From Pandoraea nosoerga (GTDB taxonomy: Bacteria; Pseudomonadota; Gammaproteobacteria; Burkholderiales; Burkholderiaceae): a stretch of 64,000 nucleotides of DNA. The stretch spans positions 285,502 to 349,501 of the forward strand of contig NZ_CABPSC010000004.1 in NCBI RefSeq assembly GCF_902459585.1, given 5' to 3'. The notes under the pieces were generated by a model. The model was not told the origin of the DNA. It ran no database searches and worked only from the letters and a program-made list of their open reading frames with translations. This document shows positions 47,727 to 56,109 of the stretch, one piece after another. Position numbers and translations under genes: made by a program. Every line of letters begins with the position of its first letter. The first letter of the stretch is position 1.

Positions 47727-48668
47727 TCACCCGTGTGCGCGTTCGTCGACGACCGGCTCGGTGCGATGCGCGTCGCCCGGCGTGGCATTCGCGCGCGAAG
47801 CGTCCGATGAATTTGCCACCGCCGTGGGCGAGGGGGCAGCGGCGCGAGCGGTGGCACGCTCCGGCGTGGAGGCCGACGACGCATGCGCCGCATCGTCGGT
47901 CGGCGTTTGCGTCGCGTAATAGTCGCGTTCCCACTTCTCGTGATTCGTCTTCGCCTGCTGAAGCTCCGGCGTGAGCGGGGCGAACGAGAGCAGCAGCTTG
48001 TTGAGCCACGACACCGGCGGCCTGCACGGCCGCTCGAAATCCACGAACAGCACCACGCGCGTCTCATCGGTGTCGTTGTGAACCTGATGCGCATAGGCGT
48101 CGTCGAAGATCACCGCGTGATTCGCCTGCCACACGTAACGCTGACCGTCCACCTCGATCCAGCATTTCTCGCGCTCGCGCGGCACTTTCAGCGCGAGATG
48201 CAGGCGCAGCACACCGTTGTACGGGCCGCGGTGCAACGGAATCTGCTTGCCCGGCGACAGGATCGAGAAGAACGCCGTGCGCAGGCCCGGAATGCCCTCG
48301 AGCGCTGCGGCCGTGGCGGGACAGCGCGCGAGATTGCGATGCGCGCGCATGCCGTAGCCGAGAAAGACGAAGGTCTGCCACTGGTGATCCTGCGTGATGG
48401 TGGCGACGTCGGGAGAGATCTCGTGGAAGGCGGGCAGGCGACCCGGCGTGGCGAGCACGGCTTCCAGTTCGCGCGCGATGGCCGGCGCCTGCGCTTCGAG
48501 TGCGGCAACCCACGGAAACTGCGCGTTGTCGAAGATGGGTTTGTCACCGACCAGTGAGCTGCGGGCAATGCGCCGTTGCGCTGCTTCAACACAGTGGAAA
48601 AAGCACTTCGCGAGCCAGCGGGGCAGGGTACGGTTGGGGTTCTGCACGGGCGATCGTGTAGCACTCAA
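47727..48668 (-). CDS. aspartyl/asparaginyl beta-hydroxylase family protein (LpxO-related)
   Basis: A 313-residue 2-oxoglutarate/Fe(II) dioxygenase-type protein. Core segments FFSILSPGKQIPLHRGPYNG, RLHLALKVP, CWIEVDGQRYVWQ and FDDAYAHQVHNDTDETRVVL include the likely iron ligands (His in PLHRG and in AHQVHND) and the 2-oxoglutarate Arg. Related LpxO enzymes hydroxylate lipid A acyl chains; others modify Asp/Asn. The C-terminal 60 residues are low complexity. There is no ATG; TTG at 48668 is preceded by GGAGG six bases upstream on the - strand. The frame is open much further upstream but overlaps the opposite promoter. Confidence 0.85.
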   Translation of the reverse strand: MSATRSPVQNPNRTLPRWLAKCFFHCVEAAQRRIARSSLVGDKPIFDNAQFPWVAALEAQAPAIARELEAVLATPGRLPAFHEISPDVATITQDHQWQTFVFLGYGMRAHRNLARCPATAAALEGIPGLRTAFFSILSPGKQIPLHRGPYNGVLRLHLALKVPREREKCWIEVDGQRYVWQANHAVIFDDAYAHQVHNDTDETRVVLFVDFERPCRPPVSWLNKLLLSFAPLTPELQQAKTNHEKWERDYYATQTPTDDAAHASSASTPERATARAAAPSPTAVANSSDASRANATPGDAHRTEPVVDERAHG

Positions 48669-48748
48669 CGTCGGCCTCCAGGGCGGATAGGGGGGAACCG
48701 GGCCGGCGCGGATGTGTCTTTCAGTGCGGTGAACGCCGGGCTTTTGGG

Positions 48749-48754
48749 TACAAT
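48749..48754 (+). promoter_or_regulatory. -10 element for the yej operon
   Basis: TACAAT, about 175 bases upstream of the proposed yejA start, in the divergent gap with the hydroxylase gene. No clear -35. Confidence 0.45.
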
Positions 48755-48928
48755 TGTCGCGCGGTCCGGCCTCGCCGCCAAGCGTCGTGCGGCAAATGTG
48801 CGTGAGCTTGCGGTTACGAGGCGTTGCAAGAGGTCCTGAGGACGCGAGGCCAGGGACCGACGAGGGCAGGGGCCGGATGCGTCCGGGCCCCGCAGAGGCT
48901 GGCGCTCGGCGACGAGTACGGGAGACGC

Positions 48929-51097
48929 ATGAACGCGCGAACAATACGGCATCCACACATGATCGGGGGCAGGCTCAAGGCCTTCGTGACTTCTCAGGCT
49001 TCTTTGGCTGCTTCGGCACCTTCGGCGTATTCAGCGTATTCAGCGTCCTCGGCGCCCGCCGCGTCTCTCGCACGTCGTGCATCCGCCATTGCCACTGCCG
49101 CGTCCGCGGCAAACCCGAGCGTTGCGGCCCGCGGCAAGCCGTCGACCGCCCTTGCGGCAATGCCGCGCGCCGCGCTTGGCTGCCGCCGGCTCGCCATGTG
49201 TGCGGCGCTTGCGCTCGCCGGGACGCTGGCGTCCCCCGCGGCCCAGGCCAAATATGCCATCGCCCAATACGGCGAGCCGAAGTATCCGCCAGGCTTCACC
49301 CACTTCGATTACGTCAATCCCGATGCGCCGCGCGGCGGCACGCTCACGCTCGGCAACCCCGACCGGCGCACCAGTTTCGACAAGTTCAACCCGTTCACAC
49401 TGCGCGGTACGGCCCCGCCGGGCGTGCTCGCGCTCATGTTCGAGACGCTGGGCACGGGCAGCGCCGACGAGCCCGCCACCGTGTACGGTCTGCTCGCGGA
49501 CGACATCGCCGTCGCTCCCGACGGCGCGTCGGTCACGTTCCATCTGAACCCCGCCGCACGCTTTAACAACGGCGATCCGGTCACCGCGCAGGACGTCAAG
49601 TACTCGTTCGACACGTTGCTCAGCCCGCAGGCGGCGCCAGGCTTCAAAGTGATGCTCGCGGACGTGAAGGGCGTGAGCGTGCTCGACAAGCGGCGCGTGC
49701 GTTTCGACTTTCGGCGCGTGAGCCCCGACTTGCCGCTGCTCGTGGCGACGGTGCCGGTGTTCTCGCCGAAGTGGGGCGTCGGCCCCGGCGGCAAGCGCAC
49801 GAAGTTCGACGCGCTCACGTTCGAGACGCCGATCGCGAGCGGGCCATATCTGATCGAGTCCTACGATGGCGGACGGCGCATCACGTTCCGCCGCGATCCG
49901 AATTACTGGGGCAACGATCTGCCGGTGCGGCGCGGCGCCTACAACTTCGAGCGCATCGTCTACAAGCTGTACTCGGACGATATCGTGCGGCTCGAGGGCT
50001 TCAAGGCGGGCGAGTTCGACGCCATTACCGAATATCGCGCGCGCAGCTGGGTGCGCAGCTACGTGGGCAAGCGTTTTCGCGACGGTGAGCTCGTCAAGCG
50101 CGAATTCGCGCACCGCAATGCCGCGGGCATGCAGGGCTTCATCCTGAACACCCGCCGTGCGCTCTTCAAGGACGTGCGCGTGCGTCGCGCGCTCGATCTC
50201 GCGCTCGACTTTCAATGGCTCAACCGCCAACTGTTCTACAACCAGTACCAGCGCATCTACAGCTATTTCAGCAACAGCGACCTGGCCGCGCGCGGCATGC
50301 CGAGCGAGGCGGAGCTAAAGCTGCTCGAACCGCTGCGCAGGAAGCTCGATCCGGCCGTATTCGGGCCGATGGTCGAGCAGCCTGCGACGAATCCGCCGGC
50401 GAGCCTGCGAGAGAACCTGCGCGAGGCGCGGGCGCTGCTCGCGCAGGCAGGCTGGACCTACCGCGACGGCGCGCTGCGCAACGCGAAGGGCGAGCCGTTC
50501 GTGTTCGAGTTCCTCGACGATGGCGGCGCGATGGGGCCGGTCGCCTCGGCGTACAGCCGCAACCTCGCGAAGCTCGGCATCACCCTCAATTTCCGGCAGA
50601 CCGACTTCGCGCTGTATCAGAAGCGCATCGAGACGTTCGACTACGACATGATCTCGCTGCGTTTTCCCGACGCGCAGATCCCGGGCACCGAGTTGCTCGA
50701 TCGCTTCGGCAGCCAGTCGGCCGATGTGGAGGGCTCGGACAACGTCATCGGGCTGAAGGACCCGGCCGTCGACGCCCTGATGGGCGAGCTCGTGCGCGCG
50801 CACACCTATGAAGACCTCGTGGCCGCCGCACGTGCGCTCGACCGGGTGCTGATGAACGGCTACTACATCGTGCCGCACTGGTTCTCGTCGACGCATCGCA
50901 TGGCCTACAAGCGCAACCTGCGCTTCCCGGACAAGCTGCCGCTCTACTACACGGCCGAGGGCTGGCTGGTGTCGACGTGGTGGGACGAGAATGCGGCGCG
51001 GGGCAAGACGGCTTCGCCGCCGGCGGCGCCGGCGTCCGCGCCATCCGCTTCATCAGGTTCACACTCCCCTTCCTCGTCATCCTCATCCGCACGTTGA
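48929..51097 (+). CDS. yejA: peptide ABC transporter substrate-binding protein (YejA-like)
   Basis: A large class C solute-binding protein of the SBP_bac_5 family for oligopeptides such as microcin C. The mature domain begins near KYAIAQYGEPKYPPGF and contains VTAQDVKYSFDTLLSP, SGPYLIESYDGGRRITFRR and the typical C-terminal YYIVPHWFSS. As drawn it has 722 residues. The signal peptide core (CAALALAGTLASPAAQA) is preceded by about 75 extra residues rich in Ala/Ser. GGGAG supports the ATG at 48929, but an internal ATG at 49160 would give a normal 30-residue signal peptide. The C-terminus has a Ser-rich tail. Confidence 0.9.
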   Translation: MNARTIRHPHMIGGRLKAFVTSQASLAASAPSAYSAYSASSAPAASLARRASAIATAASAANPSVAARGKPSTALAAMPRAALGCRRLAMCAALALAGTLASPAAQAKYAIAQYGEPKYPPGFTHFDYVNPDAPRGGTLTLGNPDRRTSFDKFNPFTLRGTAPPGVLALMFETLGTGSADEPATVYGLLADDIAVAPDGASVTFHLNPAARFNNGDPVTAQDVKYSFDTLLSPQAAPGFKVMLADVKGVSVLDKRRVRFDFRRVSPDLPLLVATVPVFSPKWGVGPGGKRTKFDALTFETPIASGPYLIESYDGGRRITFRRDPNYWGNDLPVRRGAYNFERIVYKLYSDDIVRLEGFKAGEFDAITEYRARSWVRSYVGKRFRDGELVKREFAHRNAAGMQGFILNTRRALFKDVRVRRALDLALDFQWLNRQLFYNQYQRIYSYFSNSDLAARGMPSEAELKLLEPLRRKLDPAVFGPMVEQPATNPPASLRENLREARALLAQAGWTYRDGALRNAKGEPFVFEFLDDGGAMGPVASAYSRNLAKLGITLNFRQTDFALYQKRIETFDYDMISLRFPDAQIPGTELLDRFGSQSADVEGSDNVIGLKDPAVDALMGELVRAHTYEDLVAAARALDRVLMNGYYIVPHWFSSTHRMAYKRNLRFPDKLPLYYTAEGWLVSTWWDENAARGKTASPPAAPASAPSASSGSHSPSSSSSSAR

Positions 51098-51194
51098 CGC
51101 CATGCACGCGCCGATCCGAACGTCGATGCCCGCGAACCCGATGCCGTCGCCCCGTGCGTGAGCGTCGCGTACCGACAGGAGCTGCCATCTCACC

Positions 51195-52250
51195 ATGTGG
51201 TCCTACATACTCAAACGATTGCTGATCATGATCCCGACGTTGCTCGGCGTGATCACGCTGACCTTCGTGGTCATCCAGTTCGTGCCGGGCGGGCCGGTCG
51301 AGCAGGTCATGCTCGAGCTCAAGGGGCGCGGCGGGGGCGGCGAGGCGAGCGGCGGTGGCGGCGGCAGCAACTATCGCGGACGTCACGGCATCGATGCGCA
51401 GCAGCTCGCCCAGATCAAGGCGCTATATGGTTTCGACAAGACGCCCATGGAGCGTTACTGGCTCATGCTCAAGCGCTTCGCGAAATTCGACCTCGGGCAG
51501 AGCTATTTCCATCACCGGAGCGTCTGGTCGCTGATCGTCTCGAAGCTGCCCGTGTCGATCTCGCTCGGCTTGTGGACGTTCTTCCTCACCTACCTCATAT
51601 CGGTGCCGCTGGGCATCGCCAAGGCGGTGCGCAACGGCTCGCGCTTCGACATGCTCACGAGTCTGGTCGTCCTCGTCGGCTACGCGATCCCAGGCTTCGT
51701 GCTCGGCGTGCTGTTGCTGGTGCTGTTCGGCGGCGGCACGTTCTGGCAGCTCTTCCCGCTGCGTGAGCTCGTGTCGGACAACTGGAGTGAGCTGTCGTGG
51801 CCCGCGAAGATCGCCGACTATCTGTGGCATATCACGCTGCCGGTCACGGCGTCGGTGGTGGGCAGTTTCGCCGTCGTCACCATGCTCACCAAGAACGCGT
51901 TCCTCGACGAGATCCGCCGTCAATACGTGCTGACCGCGCGCGCCAAAGGGCTCTCTGAGCGCAAGGTCTTGTTCAAGCACGTATTCCGCAATGCGCTGAT
52001 CCCGCTCATCACCGGTTTTCCGGCGGCCTTCATCGGTGCGTTCTTTGCGGGCAGCCTGCTCATCGAAACGCTGTTCTCGCTCGACGGGCTAGGCCGGCTG
52101 TCTTACGAGTCGGTGCAGCGCCGCGACTACCCGGTCGTGCTCGGCTCGCTGTATCTGTTCACGCTCATCGGGCTGATCACCAAGCTCGTTTCCGACCTGT
52201 GCTACGTGCTGGTCGATCCGCGCATTCAATTCGATCGACTGGAGCACTGA
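51195..52250 (+). CDS. yejB: peptide ABC transporter permease YejB
   Basis: A 351-residue DppB/OppB-type permease. One N-terminal helix (LLIMIPTLLGVITLTFVVIQ), a periplasmic loop containing a Gly-rich run (GRGGGGEASGGGGGS), then five helices. The coupling loop ARAKGLSERKVLFKHVFRNA matches the EAA motif region. It ends one base before the yejE start and together with YejE forms the membrane channel. Confidence 0.94.
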   Translation: MWSYILKRLLIMIPTLLGVITLTFVVIQFVPGGPVEQVMLELKGRGGGGEASGGGGGSNYRGRHGIDAQQLAQIKALYGFDKTPMERYWLMLKRFAKFDLGQSYFHHRSVWSLIVSKLPVSISLGLWTFFLTYLISVPLGIAKAVRNGSRFDMLTSLVVLVGYAIPGFVLGVLLLVLFGGGTFWQLFPLRELVSDNWSELSWPAKIADYLWHITLPVTASVVGSFAVVTMLTKNAFLDEIRRQYVLTARAKGLSERKVLFKHVFRNALIPLITGFPAAFIGAFFAGSLLIETLFSLDGLGRLSYESVQRRDYPVVLGSLYLFTLIGLITKLVSDLCYVLVDPRIQFDRLEH

Positions 52251-52251
52251 C

Positions 52252-53355
52252 GTGACCCGATTCGCCACGCCACAGCAGCACCCGTCGTCGCCCCTGCATT
52301 CGCCGCCCTCGCGCTCGCCGCGCTGGCGCGTATGGCGGCGCTTTCGCAGCCACCGGCTGGGCTACTGGAGCCTCGTCGCGTTCGTGGTGCTGTTCGGCAT
52401 CAGCCTGTTCGCCGAGGTCATCGCCAACGACAAGCCGTGGGTCGTCCGCTACGAAGGGCAGTGGTACTTCCCGCTCGTCAAGACGTACCCCGAATCGACC
52501 TTCGGCGGCGATTTCCCCACGCCGACCGATTACCTCGATCCGTTTATCGAAGAACGCATTCGCGCGGGCGAGAACTTCGCGATCTACCCGCCGGTGCGCT
52601 ATCACTACGACACCATCAATTACTTCTCCAAGGCGCCGAATCCCGCGCCGCCTTCGCGCGAGAACTGGCTGGGCACGGACGACCGCGGGCGCGATGTCTT
52701 CTCCCGCCTGCTCTACGGCTTCCGGCTGTCCGTGATCTTCGCGCTGGCGCTCACCGTCTCGGGCACGCTGCTCGGCGTGCTCGCCGGCGCGGTGCAGGGC
52801 TTTTACGGCGGGCGCATCGATCTCACGCTGCAGCGCCTCATCGAAATCTGGGGCTCGCTGCCGGAGCTGTATCTGCTGATCATCTTCGCGTCGATCTTCG
52901 AGCCGCACCTGTGGTTGCTGTTCGTGCTGCTCTCGCTGTTCGGCTGGATCGGACTGTCGGACTACGTGCGCGCCGAATTCCTGCGCAACCGGCAACTCGA
53001 CTACGTGCGTGCCGCGCGCGCGATGGGGCTCTCGAACTGGCAGATCATTCGCCGCCATGTACTGCCCAACAGCATGACGCCTGTCATCACCTTCCTGCCG
53101 TTTCGCATGAGCGGTGCGATCCTCGCGCTCACGAGCCTCGACTTTCTCGGCCTCGGCGTGCCGCCGCCCACGCCGAGCCTCGGCGAACTGCTCAATCAGG
53201 GCAAGGCGAATCTGGACGCCTGGTGGATCTCGCTCGCCACGTTCGTCGTGCTCGTCCTCACGCTGTTGCTGCTCACGTTCATGGGCGATGCGCTGCGCAA
53301 TGCCCTGGACACGCGCGTGGCCGACAAGCAGGCTGCGGCCGGGGGGGCGATGTGA
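52252..53355 (+). CDS. yejE: peptide ABC transporter permease YejE
   Basis: A 367-residue DppC/OppC-type permease with a long first periplasmic loop, followed by the conserved WLGTDDRGRDVFSRLLYGFR and the coupling segment AARAMGLSNWQIIRRHVLPN. The start is GTG at 52252, one base after the yejB stop. The stop overlaps the GTG of yejF (GTGA, 53352-53355), showing tight coupling of the operon. Confidence 0.94.
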   Translation: MTRFATPQQHPSSPLHSPPSRSPRWRVWRRFRSHRLGYWSLVAFVVLFGISLFAEVIANDKPWVVRYEGQWYFPLVKTYPESTFGGDFPTPTDYLDPFIEERIRAGENFAIYPPVRYHYDTINYFSKAPNPAPPSRENWLGTDDRGRDVFSRLLYGFRLSVIFALALTVSGTLLGVLAGAVQGFYGGRIDLTLQRLIEIWGSLPELYLLIIFASIFEPHLWLLFVLLSLFGWIGLSDYVRAEFLRNRQLDYVRAARAMGLSNWQIIRRHVLPNSMTPVITFLPFRMSGAILALTSLDFLGLGVPPPTPSLGELLNQGKANLDAWWISLATFVVLVLTLLLLTFMGDALRNALDTRVADKQAAAGGAM

Positions 53356-54947
53356 GCACCCCGTTGCTGAGTATCGAAAATCTGTCGGTGCGCTTCGGTG
53401 ATACCGAAGCGGTGAAGAACGTGAGCCTTGCCATCGGGCGCGGCGAACGCGTGGCGCTCGTCGGCGAATCGGGATCGGGCAAGAGCGTGACGGCCCTGGC
53501 GATTCTGCGGCTGCTGCAGGACGCGCAGGTGCAGGGGCGCATTGTGCTCGACGGCGAGGATCTCGCGTCGCTGAGCGAGCGCTCGATGCGAGGCGTGCGC
53601 GGCAACGACGTCGCGATGATCTTCCAGGAGCCGATGACCGCGCTCAATCCGCTGTATCCGATCGGCGAGCAGATCGCCGAAGCGCTGGTGCTGCACGAAG
53701 GGCTCGGCGCGAAGGATGCCAGGGCGCGCGCCGTGGAACTGCTGCGCCGCACGGGCATTCCCGAGCCGGAGCGGCGCGTGGCGCACTTCCCGCACGAGCT
53801 CTCCGGCGGGCAGCGGCAGCGCGCCATGATCGCGATGGCGCTCGCTTGCCGGCCGAAGCTGCTGCTGGCCGACGAACCGACCACGGCCCTCGACGTGACG
53901 ATCCGGGCGCAGATCATCGAGTTGCTGCTCGAGCTGCAACGCGACGCCGCCGAGAAGCGCGGCATGGCAGTGCTGCTCATCACGCACGACCTGAATCTGG
54001 TGCGCCGCTTCGCGCAGCGCGTGGCGGTCATGGAGAAGGGCGTGCTCGTCGAATGCGCGGACACGCAGACGCTGTTCTCCGATCCGCAACATCCGTACAC
54101 GCGGCGGCTGATCGACAGCCGGCCGCAGCGCGAGATTCACCCGGTGTTGCCGATCGCGCCGGTGCTGCTCGAGGCGCGCGGCGTGGCGGTGGACTATGCG
54201 AGCGCGCAGCCGGGCGTGCGCGGCTGGTTCCGGCGTGGACGGTTCCGGGCCGTGCATCCGGTCGATCTGGCGCTGCGGCAGGGCGAGACGCTGGGTGTCG
54301 TGGGCGAGTCGGGCTCGGGCAAGTCGACGCTGGCGATGGCCCTGCTCGGGCTGCAACGCACGAGCGCAGGGCAAATCGAGTTTCAGGGCGAGCCGCTCTC
54401 GGCGTATCGTGGCGCGGCGCGGCGCACGCTGCGCTCGCGCATGCAGATCGTCTTTCAGGACCCGTTCGGCTCACTCTCGCCGCGCATGACCATCGAGGAG
54501 ATCGTGGGCGAGGGGCTGGCGCTGCATCGCCCGCAACTGACCGAGGACGAGCGCCGTGCGCGCGTGGCTGACGTGCTGCGCGAAGTCGGCATCGATGCGC
54601 GCGCCATGTCGCGGTATCCGCATGAGTTCTCGGGCGGTCAGCGGCAGCGGATTGCCATTGCGCGCGCGCTTGTCGTCGATCCGCAGATTCTCGTGCTCGA
54701 CGAGCCGACGAGCGCGCTCGACGTCTCGATTCAGCAGCAGGTGCTCCATCTGCTCGCGCAACTGCAGATCAAGTACAACCTCAGCTACCTCTTCATCAGT
54801 CACGATCTGGCCGTCATGCGCGCCATGGCGCACCGCGTGCTGGTGTTCAAGGACGGGCGTCTGGTGGAGCAGGGCGACACGGAATCGGTATTTTTTGATC
54901 CGCAGAACGATTACACGCGCGAGCTGGTCGCGGCAGCCATGCTCTAG
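53352..54947 (+). CDS. yejF: peptide ABC transporter fused ATPase YejF
   Basis: A 531-residue protein with two tandem ABC ATPase domains. Domain 1: Walker A GESGSGKS (about 38-45), signature LSGGQRQR, Walker B LLLADEP. Domain 2: GESGSGKST near residue 317, FSGGQRQR and LVLDEPTSALD. Each is followed by an oligopeptide-type C-terminal extension (PYTRRLIDSRPQ; NDYTRELVAAAML). The start is GTG overlapping yejE. No terminator is obvious after it. The whole operon is typical of YejABEF, which also contributes to resistance to antimicrobial peptides in other bacteria. Confidence 0.95.
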   Translation: MSTPLLSIENLSVRFGDTEAVKNVSLAIGRGERVALVGESGSGKSVTALAILRLLQDAQVQGRIVLDGEDLASLSERSMRGVRGNDVAMIFQEPMTALNPLYPIGEQIAEALVLHEGLGAKDARARAVELLRRTGIPEPERRVAHFPHELSGGQRQRAMIAMALACRPKLLLADEPTTALDVTIRAQIIELLLELQRDAAEKRGMAVLLITHDLNLVRRFAQRVAVMEKGVLVECADTQTLFSDPQHPYTRRLIDSRPQREIHPVLPIAPVLLEARGVAVDYASAQPGVRGWFRRGRFRAVHPVDLALRQGETLGVVGESGSGKSTLAMALLGLQRTSAGQIEFQGEPLSAYRGAARRTLRSRMQIVFQDPFGSLSPRMTIEEIVGEGLALHRPQLTEDERRARVADVLREVGIDARAMSRYPHEFSGGQRQRIAIARALVVDPQILVLDEPTSALDVSIQQQVLHLLAQLQIKYNLSYLFISHDLAVMRAMAHRVLVFKDGRLVEQGDTESVFFDPQNDYTRELVAAAML

Positions 54948-55072
54948 GGGCGTGACGCAAGAGGCATAAGGGCGAAACGTCGTGCAACGTCGGGAAACGT
55001 CGGTTAAATCGCAAAACCTTGATTGTTAATGAAAATTTTCCGATTGTGTTGATTGTTTTTTTCTATTACCTT

Positions 55073-55101
55073 TTGACATCATGTGACGTTCACATTACTA
55101 T
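55073..55101 (+). promoter_or_regulatory. near-consensus sigma-70 promoter
   Basis: TTGACA (55073-55078), 17-base spacer, TACTAT (55096-55101). The spacer is almost entirely a palindrome, ATGTGA-CGT-TCACAT (55081-55095), a likely operator overlapping the promoter. The leader to the NlpC/P60 ATG is about 160 bases. Confidence 0.85.
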
Positions 55102-55115
55102 CGCGTACCAATTAA

Positions 55116-55129
55116 GTTGAATATTCAAC
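55116..55129. promoter_or_regulatory. perfect 14-bp palindrome in the leader
   Basis: GTTGAATATTCAAC, just downstream of the expected transcription start. It could be a repressor site or an mRNA 5' element. Confidence 0.55.
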
Positions 55130-55266
55130 GAGTTAACGCGTCAAGTTAAGACGCCGGTTCGGTGGCAGGTCCGCCGGGCGCGACTCGAAGGTGTTCGACA
55201 CGGCAGCCTCCTGTTACACCTGACGAGCTACTCATCGGCCTACCGACACACACGACCCGGCGACCA

Positions 55267-55992
55267 ATGCAGACGATCCCTCCGCGCACCCGCAAGACAC
55301 TCCTTCTCGCGTTCACTGCCGCTGGCCTCGTTACCGCTTCGTTGACGGCGAAGGCTGACGATTACAACAACGGCCCGACGGCCGCCGCCCGTGCCGCTGC
55401 CGCCGCCAACCAGGCCGCCAGCGCTTCCCCGTCTTCTTCGCTTTCCCCGTCTTCCTCGTCTTCCTCCACGCTCAATACCGCCGCGGACGCGCCACAGGCC
55501 GTCGCGGAAGCGTCGCGTGTGCAACGCGCGCAAAAGCTGCTGTCGAACGTGACGGACAAGGCCTCGGACGTCGTGCTCGGCGCGCTCAACTACATCGGCG
55601 TGCGCTACAAATACGGCGGCAATACGCCGGACAGCGGTCTGGATTGCAGCGGCTTCGTGCGTTATGTGTTCCAGGACACGCTCAATTTCGTGCTGCCGCG
55701 CCGCTCGGAAGAGATGAGTCAGGTGGGCGAGCGCATCGCCAAGACGGACCTGAAGCCGGGCGATCTGGTGTTCTTCAATACGATGCGCCGCAGCTTCTCG
55801 CACGTGGGCATCTACATCGGCGGCGACAAGTTCGTGCACGCGCCGGCCACCGGCGGCAAGATCCGCGTGGAAGACCTGCGCGAATCGTACTGGTCGGCTC
55901 GCTACAACGGCGCGCGTCGCGTCGAGACGCTCAAGGCCAGCGCCGAACTCTCTCGCGTCGAGCAACTGTTCAAGAACGATCATCCGATGTAA
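55267..55992 (+). CDS. NlpC/P60 family cell-wall hydrolase
   Basis: A 241-residue secreted endopeptidase. Signal peptide about 1-30 (MQTIPPRTRKTLLLAFTAAG, ending SLTAKA), a Ser/Ala-rich linker, then the NlpC/P60 domain (about 110-215) with catalytic Cys in DSGLDCSGFVRYVF, His in FSHVGIYIGG and the third residue His in FVHAPATGGK. It likely cuts peptidoglycan stem peptides. The ATG at 55267 is chosen; 35 further codons upstream are open but lack a signal-like start. It sits downstream of an unusually strong promoter, and a terminator follows. Confidence 0.91.
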   Translation: MQTIPPRTRKTLLLAFTAAGLVTASLTAKADDYNNGPTAAARAAAAANQAASASPSSSLSPSSSSSSTLNTAADAPQAVAEASRVQRAQKLLSNVTDKASDVVLGALNYIGVRYKYGGNTPDSGLDCSGFVRYVFQDTLNFVLPRRSEEMSQVGERIAKTDLKPGDLVFFNTMRRSFSHVGIYIGGDKFVHAPATGGKIRVEDLRESYWSARYNGARRVETLKASAELSRVEQLFKNDHPM

Positions 55993-56031
55993 GCGAGCGT
56001 GCCGCGCGCCAGCGGGGTCGCCACAAAGGAC

Positions 56032-56060
56032 AATGCCGCCCTCGGGCGGCATTTCTTTTT
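56032..56060. terminator. terminator NlpC/P60 / patatin
   Basis: AATGCCGCCC, TC, GGGCGGCATT, then TCTTTTT. It lies between convergent genes. Confidence 0.85.
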
Positions 56061-56109
56061 GGGGGGAGGCCGGCCCCTCCGCCTTTGCGCGGGCCCGCCT
56101 CATGTCGCA

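Larger units (their letters stand above)
54948..55266 (+). other. AT-rich promoter region of the NlpC/P60 gene
   Basis: 319 bases without a gene. The first part has AACGTCG-type short repeats. From about 55010 to 55150 the DNA is strikingly AT-rich against the GC-rich background and holds a near-consensus promoter and two palindromes, listed separately. Confidence 0.75.
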
